From Rikenellaceae bacterium (lineage in GTDB: Bacteria; Bacteroidota; Bacteroidia; Bacteroidales; UBA932), in contig CAAGHY010000132.1 in NCBI GenBank assembly GCA_900769735.1, positions 1-11,059 of the forward strand: 11,059 nt of DNA, read 5' to 3'. The position numbers and the translations under genes were made by a program. Below the pieces are notes generated by a model that did no database searches, had not been told where the DNA came from, and saw nothing but the letters and a program-made list of their open reading frames with translations. The first letter of the stretch is position 1. Each line of letters begins with the position of its first letter. Below are positions 1 to 5,485 of the stretch, one piece after another.

Positions 1-725
1 ATTGATGGATAGGCAACCGATGCAGTATACTCTCCTGTAGATTTTTTGAAGGTATAAATCTTCACAAATCTGGATGAATCCAGCTGGTGTACATTATGGT
101 GTGCATACACACCAAGAGGCTGAAGGATGTGGTTTGAGATATACTGGTCAAACCTCTCTCCGCTCACCTTTTCAATGATTGCACCAAGTGTATTGTATCC
201 CAAATTGCAATACTGGTATTTTGAACCAGGCTCATAGTTGTTCCACGATTTTTCACTTAACGAGTCAAATGAGAAATATCCGTTTGAATCACTCAAACTG
301 GAAGTATGGGACAACAGCATCCTTACAGTTATGGGCTGCTCAGGAAAATTAGGGTTCCTGAACCCTGGCCCCATAAGCTCCGCCACATCCGCATCCAGGC
401 TCAATTTGCCCTGCTCCACCAGCTGCAGAATACCGGTTGCAGTAAAAGATTTGGAGATTGAAGCAATACGCAAAACATCATTTTCCCCCCAAGGAATTCC
501 TGCATCAAGGTCCTTATATCCCTTGGTATTGGAGTAAATTATCCTGGAATCCTTCACCACCGCTACGGCCAAACCGGCAGCATTATACCTGGCCATTATG
601 GAATCCATCTCTACAGAAACAGCGTCCTCCACCTGAGAAATCTGCTGAGCCCCTTTGTTGGAGTGACAGCAACTTAGTGTCAAAGCCACAGCACAGAAAA
701 GAAGTGTCCTAAAAACGACTTTCAT
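1..725 (-). CDS. Serine hydrolase, class C beta-lactamase/PBP fold (3' end outside window)
   Basis: This is the N-terminal 241 codons of a probable periplasmic or lipid-anchored serine hydrolase; the C-terminus lies beyond base 1. The start is the ATG at 725-723. A hydrophobic signal (residues 1-18) ends in SCC, suggesting a lipoprotein with a relaxed lipobox. The catalytic SxxK motif is SISK (S89, K92), and the second motif YxN is YCN at 172-174. The surrounding LRIASISKSFTATGILQLVE and the MLLSHTSSL segment (136-144) are typical of the beta-lactamase (Pfam PF00144) family. That family includes AmpC-like enzymes, D,D-peptidases and esterases, and the missing C-terminal KTG-like motif prevents a finer call. 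Resistance to beta-lactams should not be assumed. The gene is 115 bases downstream of the peroxiredoxin stop on the same strand and probably has its own promoter. Confidence 0.9.
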   Translation of the reverse strand, partial: MKVVFRTLLFCAVALTLSCCHSNKGAQQISQVEDAVSVEMDSIMARYNAAGLAVAVVKDSRIIYSNTKGYKDLDAGIPWGENDVLRIASISKSFTATGILQLVEQGKLSLDADVAELMGPGFRNPNFPEQPITVRMLLSHTSSLSDSNGYFSFDSLSEKSWNNYEPGSKYQYCNLGYNTLGAIIEKVSGERFDQYISNHILQPLGVYAHHNVHQLDSSRFVKIYTFKKSTGEYTASVAYPS

Positions 726-747
726 AGTTGAATTTTTAAGTTATTTT

Positions 748-768
748 TATGTAAAATATATTTACATA
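748..768. promoter_or_regulatory. Perfect inverted repeat TATGTAAA-N5-TTTACATA
   Basis: Two 8-base arms (748-755 and 761-768) are perfectly complementary around a 5-base AT centre, 23 bases upstream of the serine hydrolase start. A third half-site, TATGTAAA, follows at 792-799. The symmetry resembles a dimeric-regulator operator. The region is very AT-rich, so chance is a real alternative. The same half-site recurs at 3863-3870 and 4010-4025. Confidence 0.3.
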
Positions 769-840
769 TACCTATTGGTAATATTTGATATTATGTAAAT
801 TATAAAAATTAGTTCTATAATGGCTCAGTGTTAAATTATT

Positions 841-1512
841 TTACAGCTTCCTTGAGCACAAATACCACTCGTGGCAAGTAAGACCCTCCTCCTTGACACG
901 CTCTTGGGCCTCTGCTGTAGTAACAGGATAATGCACCACAACTTCCTTTCCAGGCTCCCAGTTAGCAGGCAGGGCAACATCATGGGCATCGGCAGTCTGA
1001 AGACCTATAATCACACGTTTTATCTCATCAAAGTTACGGCCAAGCACCAACGGGTAATAGATGATTGCGCGAATCTTGTCTGAAGGATCAATAAAGAACA
1101 CCGCCCTTACACAGGCATTGTTTGCCTCTCCCGGCATAATCATTCCGTATAGGGTTGAGACAGTTTTGCTCAAGTCTACAATTATCGGGAAGCCAATCTC
1201 CACATTCTTGTTCCCCTCCCATTCTATTTTCTCCTGAATGTTCCTTACCCAGGCAATGTGGCTGCTGAGGCTGTCTACTGAAAGTCCCACCAACTGGGTA
1301 TTGAGTGCCTCAAACTCCTGTTGCATTTTGGCAAATGCAATGAACTCTGTTGTACATACAGGGGTAAAATCAGCCGGATGGCTGAAAAGGATTTTCCATT
1401 TACCAGCATAATCCCCGGGAAAATTCAATTTTCCGTGAGTAGTCATTGCCCTGAACTCTGGGGCCTGGTCTCCAATACGGGGCATAGACCAGCAAGTATT
1501 GTTGTTTTCCAT
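841..1512 (-). CDS. Peroxiredoxin, Prx6 (1-Cys/archaeal-type) subfamily
   Basis: A thiol peroxidase that reduces H2O2 and organic peroxides. The active site PxxxTxxC is P46, T50 and peroxidatic C53 in the segment SHPADFTPVCTTE. The conserved catalytic arginine fits R136, followed by AVFFID. LGRNFDEIKR (157-166) and LPANWEPG (181-188) are Prx6 hallmarks. The C-terminus carries two more cysteines, C213 and C219, in a TCHEWYLC motif, as in archaeal-type Prx6 enzymes where such cysteines resolve the sulfenic acid. I chose the ATG at 1512 (223 residues). The frame stays open to a TTG at 1608, directly after the DUF4252 stop. Those extra 32 codons read through a terminator-like hairpin, so the apparent membrane segment they encode is probably not real. 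No signal peptide is seen in the 223-residue form, implying a cytoplasmic enzyme. Confidence 0.93.
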   Translation of the reverse strand: MENNNTCWSMPRIGDQAPEFRAMTTHGKLNFPGDYAGKWKILFSHPADFTPVCTTEFIAFAKMQQEFEALNTQLVGLSVDSLSSHIAWVRNIQEKIEWEGNKNVEIGFPIIVDLSKTVSTLYGMIMPGEANNACVRAVFFIDPSDKIRAIIYYPLVLGRNFDEIKRVIIGLQTADAHDVALPANWEPGKEVVVHYPVTTAEAQERVKEEGLTCHEWYLCSRKL

Positions 1513-1538
1513 ATCTCTATACAATTTTAAGGTTCCTA

Positions 1539-1579
1539 CAAAAATAAGAAAAAGTGACCCTATTACAGGCCACTTTTTC
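1539..1579 (-). terminator. Intrinsic terminator-like hairpin after DUF4252 gene
   Basis: On the minus strand, arms 1579-1568 and 1559-1548 form nine consecutive pairs (GAAAAAGTG with CACTTTTTC), a G-U wobble and two C-G pairs around a short loop. A T-rich stretch TTATTTTTG follows. It begins about 30 bases after the DUF4252 stop, so it probably ends or attenuates the sigma-factor operon before the peroxiredoxin. Confidence 0.65.
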
Positions 1580-1608
1580 CAATTTTTCTTCCCGACAATC
1601 TTAACCAA

Positions 1609-2097
1609 TCATTTAACCTTGCCATACAGAAGATTCAAAATGTCTTTCATAGAAATATTGCCTACAATATCACAAGCCATTGCAGCACCATTCTTTGAAA
1701 TGAGAATCAGATACTCACTCCTTGTCTGCCTGCTGTTTTTTGCTTTATACACTCCAACCCGCTGCCCATCCTCATTTATGAATGACATCTGCTCATAAAC
1801 CCGTACATCTGCAGCCACAGCCTCAATCTGTGAATACAAAGACTTGTCTGCCACAGGGGCAAATTTCACCTGTCTTATTTTTTCTATCCTGTTTACAAAG
1901 TGCAGTTCCTTTTTTGCACTGGACGGCATAAGTTCCCTGAGCATTTTTCCTGATATCTCTGCAGTTGTTATACCCTCAGCACCTTTTTTCAAGGATTCCC
2001 CTGCCATTGAATACAGTTCAGTGAACTGTGCGCTTTGTCCGCTGGCCCCGCTCCACCAGAGAAGAGCCGCAACAAATAATACCAAAAACCTTCTCAT
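1609..2097 (-). CDS. DUF4252 domain-containing exported protein
   Basis: A 162-residue protein with a signal peptide: MRR, then a hydrophobic core to about residue 17, with likely cleavage after GASG (near 20). The rest is a small mixed alpha/beta protein. The C-terminal pattern (YLILISKNGAAMACDIVGN, then ISMKDILNLL) is typical of the Bacteroidota DUF4252 family, whose biochemical role is not established. I chose the ATG at 2097 rather than the upstream TTG at 2103, because it gives a clean MRR signal start. It lies 10 bases after the barrel-protein stop and is the last gene of the sigma operon. Such proteins recur near ECF sigma factors in this phylum, so an envelope-linked role is likely (inference). 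The stop TGA is directly followed in the same frame by the open peroxiredoxin frame. Confidence 0.82.
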   Translation of the reverse strand: MRRFLVLFVAALLWWSGASGQSAQFTELYSMAGESLKKGAEGITTAEISGKMLRELMPSSAKKELHFVNRIEKIRQVKFAPVADKSLYSQIEAVAADVRVYEQMSFINEDGQRVGVYKAKNSRQTRSEYLILISKNGAAMACDIVGNISMKDILNLLYGKVK

Positions 2098-2107
2098 AAC
2101 CAAAGTT

Positions 2108-2878
2108 TTACAATATTCCTATACCAAAACTCCATACCTGCATCTTTGGTCCTTTACCCTCCTCAAATACACCACCAGGATACCAATTACAATAAATAGA
2201 GAGCGAGTTGAATGTAATTTTTGCACTTAAACCTGCCTGCAGGAAATTAACGGGAAATCTGTGCACTTTGGACTTTGGGCCTTTCGCATACTTGACCTTA
2301 GTATGGGAATTGAAATTAATGTCGGCAAAACCACCTACTGATAACGCCAATATAGACGGCTTTCCAACAGTAAGTTCCACGGGCACATGTATTGCAGCTG
2401 TTGTGAACTTGCTTTTCTTCACCTCTCTCTCCAAAGGAACAGGATACACTCTTCCTCCAACCTTTTCTATAGTAATGTTTTCTTCAAACATATAATTATT
2501 TACCCTTATACCTATTGCCATTGAAAAATCGAATGTATTCCTGTAATTGCTTGCACATATACCTATAGGATTGACTGTAATCTGACTTGACCCCCAATTG
2601 TACAAGTCAAAAAAGTCACCGGGATCTTCCCTCTTTACCATATTCCAGCCATATTCAACCGACCTTATTGATGAACCTGAAAACAAGCCACTGGTTACAT
2701 ACCCTCTCTTCTTTTTCTTCACTGACACTTGAGAATAGGCAGAAACCACATCCTTTGTTTGAGTAGAATCTTCACCGAACAAAAGTCCGTCAACTCCCAA
2801 TCTTAAAATCTGGGCATCAGCCTTACCGGAAAACAACACCCCTGCAATAACAAAGCACAAAACAGCTATCTTTTTCAT
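2108..2878 (-). CDS. Outer-membrane beta-barrel-like exported protein, unknown function
   Basis: A 256-residue protein starting at ATG 2878 (MKKIAVLCFVIAG). A longer reading from TTG at 2896 is possible but less likely. The signal peptide spans about 1-22, ending in ADA before Gln. The mature part alternates polar and hydrophobic residues in short strands, such as FDFSMAIGIRV, AAIHVPVELTV, ILALSVGGFADI, AGLSAKITF and LSIYCNWYP. It ends in VWSFGIGIL, as expected of a small barrel with a hydrophobic C-terminal strand. I cannot assign a specific family; porin-family or PorT-like outer-membrane beta-barrel is the nearest description. It lies 18 bases downstream of the small membrane protein and 10 bases upstream of the DUF4252 gene, so the three are co-transcribed. 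It may be the surface or periplasmic sensor or target of the sigma system (inference). Confidence 0.75.
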   Translation of the reverse strand: MKKIAVLCFVIAGVLFSGKADAQILRLGVDGLLFGEDSTQTKDVVSAYSQVSVKKKKRGYVTSGLFSGSSIRSVEYGWNMVKREDPGDFFDLYNWGSSQITVNPIGICASNYRNTFDFSMAIGIRVNNYMFEENITIEKVGGRVYPVPLEREVKKSKFTTAAIHVPVELTVGKPSILALSVGGFADINFNSHTKVKYAKGPKSKVHRFPVNFLQAGLSAKITFNSLSIYCNWYPGGVFEEGKGPKMQVWSFGIGIL

Positions 2879-2896
2879 ATCATTAAGTATTTTCAA

Positions 2897-3223
2897 TTAC
2901 AAACTGAACATATTTTCCAGGAACTTCTCCGCTGGAGCCATCCCTACAGCCAAATCCTCAAACATCATCCTAGAACACTCTACAGCCTCCTCCCTACTGG
3001 TAATTGGCCTCTCATTTACATAACCATAAACAGTAGGCTCACTGTCAAACAGTACAAATACACCCAAAACTACTACCGCAGCTACCGCATAACCAATAAT
3101 CCTCTGCATTTTTCCATCCAAAACAGCTCCGGATGTATGCAGCCTCACATTCACACCCGCACTTTTCTTCTTCCAGGCATATTTCCGTAGAATTTCCTCA
3201 GCCTTATTTTCTTTCCACTCCAT
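2897..3223 (-). CDS. Small single-span membrane protein, candidate anti-sigma factor
   Basis: A 108-residue protein not recognised by sequence family. Residues 1-40 are polar and rich in Lys/Arg (MEWKENKAEEILRKYAWKKK). One membrane span follows at about 42-59 (IIGYAVAAVVVLGVFVLF), then a 48-residue tail. By the positive-inside rule the N-terminus is cytoplasmic and the tail periplasmic. Its start overlaps the end of the ECF sigma gene by 20 bases in another frame, which implies translational coupling and matched amounts. Position, size and topology fit a minimal anti-sigma factor that holds the sigma factor at the membrane. The zinc-binding HxxxCxxC motif of ZAS-type anti-sigma factors is absent (only Cys83, in the tail), and no FecR or carboxypeptidase domain is present. 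The assignment rests on context. Confidence 0.8.
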   Translation of the reverse strand: MEWKENKAEEILRKYAWKKKSAGVNVRLHTSGAVLDGKMQRIIGYAVAAVVVLGVFVLFDSEPTVYGYVNERPITSREEAVECSRMMFEDLAVGMAPAEKFLENMFSL

Positions 3224-3761
3224 AATCCATAATTTTTATAAGTTGTTCCTTAACCTTACTCTTTCCCCTTGAAAATGCCATTCTCACCGCACTCTCTTTA
3301 ATCCCCATAATCCCGGCAATCAATGTATAATCCAGTTCCTCCACAAGCCTCAAATGTACCGCCTCCCTCTCCCTCTGCGGCAAACCGGCAATCAATTTTT
3401 CTACAAGTACAGCCATATCCTCCCTGTCCCTTCCTTCTTCCCATAAAAACTCCTCTTCACTGCAATTAATGCCTGTATCCCCACCTCTCTCCTCAAAATC
3501 ATATCCGTTAACCGCACAAACTGACTTATCCCTCTCTGCCTGTCGCCGGCGCAAAATATCCATACACATATTCCTCACACTCACCATCACCAGTTGCACA
3601 AACCCTTTATGCCTTACCAGCAACCGTCTCCGCCACAACTTCTCATACAGGTCCTGCACCAGATCCTCAGCCTCCTCCCGGCTATGGAGCAAGCTGCAGG
3701 CATACCTGTATGCGGCATCCTTCACCTCAACAAACTCTGTATTCAATTCCTGTGCTGTCAT
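3204..3761 (-). CDS. ECF-type RNA polymerase sigma factor (sigma-70 family)
   Basis: A 185-residue sigma factor of the extracytoplasmic-function group with domains sigma2 and sigma4 only. Region 2 spans about 14-75: AYRYACSLLHSREEAEDLVQ, then LYEKLWRRR, then MVSVRNMCMDILRRR, which binds core polymerase and the -10 element. A variable acidic linker covers 76-115. Region 4 spans about 118-174: LIAGLPQREREAVHLRLVEE, then the helix-turn-helix IAGIMGIKESAVRMAFSRG, which reads the -35 element. The start ATG at 3761 has no strong ribosome site. It heads a four-gene minus-strand operon (sigma, small membrane protein, barrel protein, DUF4252) and probably transcribes its own operon, as many ECF factors do (inference). 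Confidence 0.93.
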   Translation of the reverse strand: MTAQELNTEFVEVKDAAYRYACSLLHSREEAEDLVQDLYEKLWRRRLLVRHKGFVQLVMVSVRNMCMDILRRRQAERDKSVCAVNGYDFEERGGDTGINCSEEEFLWEEGRDREDMAVLVEKLIAGLPQREREAVHLRLVEELDYTLIAGIMGIKESAVRMAFSRGKSKVKEQLIKIMDYGVERK

Positions 3762-3856
3762 TTAACCAAATCAACTGTCTGTGGCAGGAAAATGTACCAA
3801 TTCCCGCCCCTTCCACCTATAATACGTGAATGAGACCATTTTGCAACATCATTTTC

Positions 3857-3864
3857 CAAAAATA
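3857..3864 (-). promoter_or_regulatory. Possible -7 element (TATTTTTG) for the sigma operon
   Basis: The minus strand reads TATTTTTG, matching the Bacteroidota TAnnTTTG -7 consensus, about 95 bases before the sigma start. No TTTG is seen at the expected 19-21 base spacing upstream, so this is a weak call. If the sigma factor is autoregulated, a different element may be the relevant one. Confidence 0.22.
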
Positions 3865-3905
3865 TGTAAAAAAATCCATCCTTTCTGCCTATACAATATC
3901 CACAA

Positions 3906-3938
3906 AGAAAAACCCTGCCGGAATGCTCCAGCAGGGTT
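3906..3938 (-). terminator. Intrinsic terminator downstream of the repair operon
   Basis: Arms 3911-3918 (AACCCTGC) and 3931-3938 (GCAGGGTT) pair perfectly over 8 bases. After one mismatch, GGA/TCC adds three more pairs with a 4-base loop. On the minus strand the hairpin is followed by TTTTTCTTTG (counting the arm's last T's), a proper U-tract. It lies about 145 bases past the NUDIX stop. Confidence 0.72.
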
Positions 3939-4009
3939 AAAAAGTTGCAGGTGAGCACAAGTTTTTCAAAGCATCAAAACAATAATATAAATATGCTTTT
4001 ATTGTAATT

Positions 4010-4025
4010 TTTACATAGATGTAAA
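4010..4025. promoter_or_regulatory. Palindrome TTTACAT-AG-ATGTAAA
   Basis: A perfect 7-base inverted repeat with a 2-base centre, 58 bases downstream of the NUDIX stop. It shares its half-site with the inverted repeat at 748-768. It may be a regulator site, a weak RNA hairpin or chance in AT-rich DNA. Confidence 0.25.
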
Positions 4026-4083
4026 TAATTATCTATATTATTGCTTTATATAAAAAGTAACATCCGGAAGCAGGTTGGAAAAA

Positions 4084-4644
4084 TCATTTCCCTTCCTCTG
4101 CAAACAGTTTCCACAACGGTGCGGCCATAAGGGCCTGGGTGATCTGGTTTCCGGTAAGGAGTTCCCAAACCTGTTCTCGGGAAAGAAGTTCAACTGAGAT
4201 GTCTTCAGTGCGCTCAAGGGTCTGTTCGGCCACTTTCTCCACTCCACGGGCCACAAAGCTGTGAGTATAGTTGTTGGTGGTAGAAGAGTTGCCGCACAGG
4301 GTCATAATCTCCTCCCACTCTCCACCGGCATAGCCGGTCTCCTCAAGAAGCTCCCTTTTGGCAGCCTCCAACGGAGGTTCCCCCTCCTCCACAACACCGG
4401 CACAAACCTCATAGCAGGTGACTCCAAGGCCGTGCCTGTACTGCCTCTCCATTACAAACTCCCCATCTTTGGTAATGGCAATCACATTCACCCAATCGGG
4501 GTACTCAAGTACATAAAATTCATCATTCACCTGGCCGCTCGGCAACTTCACGCAATCTTTCCTTACTGTAAGCCAAGGTCTGCGGAAAAGATACTCACTC
4601 CCAAGTACCTCCCATTTGCCGTCTGTATTTATTGTATTCTCCAT
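4084..4644 (-). CDS. NUDIX hydrolase, ADP-ribose pyrophosphatase-like
   Basis: A 186-residue cytoplasmic Mg-dependent pyrophosphohydrolase. The Nudix box Gx5Ex7REUxEExGU is complete at residues 83-105: G83, E89, R97-E98, E101-E102 and G104 in KRELLEETGY. The layout resembles ADP-ribose/nucleoside-diphosphate-sugar pyrophosphatases (NudF-like), with WEVLGSEYLFRRPWLTVRKD, then VMERQYRHGL, then YEVCAGVVEEGE. The substrate cannot be fixed from sequence. It is the last gene of the repair operon, starting 13 bases after the AlkD-like stop. Its place there suggests clean-up of damaged or ADP-ribosylated metabolites, or sanitation of modified nucleotides (inference). The start ATG at 4644 gives the full domain. 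Confidence 0.93.
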   Translation of the reverse strand: MENTINTDGKWEVLGSEYLFRRPWLTVRKDCVKLPSGQVNDEFYVLEYPDWVNVIAITKDGEFVMERQYRHGLGVTCYEVCAGVVEEGEPPLEAAKRELLEETGYAGGEWEEIMTLCGNSSTTNNYTHSFVARGVEKVAEQTLERTEDISVELLSREQVWELLTGNQITQALMAAPLWKLFAEEGK

Positions 4645-4657
4645 AATTTACAATTTT

Positions 4658-5485
4658 CTATCGGGAAGATGATATCCTCCTCATTCTTAGTGAATCCCTT
4701 ACTTTCTGCCCATATTTCTTTACAACCCCTGCCGGCAGCCCTGCTCCCGCAACAAATTCCTGCACCGGCACATCAAATTTTGCCCTTGCCGTTGCCAGGC
4801 ACCACGCAACCGCCATATCCACATAATAATCTCCATACTGCACTTTGCCCAACACCTCAAACACTTTCCCAAGATACTCAGGCTCCAAAAAATAAGACAT
4901 CAGCATAACCACACCAAACCTTATTTCAAACTCTTTTCTTCCCGACAATCCTCTCTTCACATCTCCCAACATATACCCCTGCAGGAAATTCCACACCACC
5001 TCACGGGGCACCCTCAGGCTTGCCTTGGGACCACGGCCCGGCTCCCCAACCCATTTTGCCCCGCCACAGAACACATCACAAACGGCCCAATTGTCTATAA
5101 GCGGCACAAACAGCTCCACAAGGCGCAGCCTCTCCTGAGACTCCATTGGAGCCTGATTGATTACCATTCCAATAATCATTATCTCCTCAAAGAATACCCC
5201 TCTGCAGATGTTCCCAACCTCTTCCGCGCTTCCCTGAGGCACAAAACCGTACCCGGCCAGAAACTCCCTCCAGCTACTGCCCGCAACAATCTCCTTAGCA
5301 ATCCCCCTCATTTTTGGCACCTTAACCCCCAACATAGGGTTGCGGTTTGTAAGTACAAACTTCTGGTTAAAGATCCTGTACTGCTCCTCTGCAAGCCCTT
5401 TCAGCTGATCTGTAAACCTCTCCCTGCCGGGAATTTGCATATCAGTTACTTTCCAGCTTTCACATTGCTCCTGCCGTTCTTTCAT
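4658..5485 (-). CDS. DNA alkylation repair protein (AlkD-like DNA glycosylase)
   Basis: A 275-residue all-helical HEAT-like repeat protein of the AlkC/AlkD family, which excises N3- and N7-alkylated purines without base flipping. Family marks include GVKVPKMRGIAKEI (53-66), FFEEIMIIGMVI (98-109), PLIDNWAVCDVFCGG (128-142), EFEIRFGVVMLMSYF (185-199) and DYYVDMAVAWCLA (219-231). D137 and R189 are candidates for the catalytic Asp and DNA-contacting Arg; I could not align them to solved AlkD structures. The start ATG at 5485 overlaps the alkyltransferase stop as ATGA, so translation is probably coupled. An internal Met16 is an alternative that would remove only an unconserved leader. Two alkylation-repair enzymes in one operon support the assignment. 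Confidence 0.93.
   Translation of the reverse strand: MKERQEQCESWKVTDMQIPGRERFTDQLKGLAEEQYRIFNQKFVLTNRNPMLGVKVPKMRGIAKEIVAGSSWREFLAGYGFVPQGSAEEVGNICRGVFFEEIMIIGMVINQAPMESQERLRLVELFVPLIDNWAVCDVFCGGAKWVGEPGRGPKASLRVPREVVWNFLQGYMLGDVKRGLSGRKEFEIRFGVVMLMSYFLEPEYLGKVFEVLGKVQYGDYYVDMAVAWCLATARAKFDVPVQEFVAGAGLPAGVVKKYGQKVRDSLRMRRISSSR

Larger units (their letters stand above)
3762..4083. other. Intergenic region between sigma operon and repair operon
   Basis: 322 bases without a convincing gene. From left to right it holds a possible sigma-operon promoter (3857-3864), a terminator hairpin for minus-strand transcripts from the repair operon (3911-3938), and an AT-rich stretch containing a perfect 7+2+7 palindrome (4010-4025). 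A 66-codon minus-strand frame over 3758-3958 runs through the terminator hairpin and is not believed to be a gene. Confidence 0.6.

Noticed and set aside
1513..1608. Membrane-anchored form of the peroxiredoxin from TTG 1608
   Set aside because: The hydrophobic codons coincide with a terminator arm and U-tract, and an ATG at 1512 gives a normal-length enzyme.
3758..3958. 66-codon minus-strand frame upstream of the sigma gene
   Set aside because: It reads through an intrinsic terminator hairpin and the promoter region; composition is atypical and it overlaps the sigma start.
4261..4908. 215-codon plus-strand frame across the NUDIX/AlkD junction
   Set aside because: It runs antisense to two genes with clear motifs, and the product has no recognisable domain.
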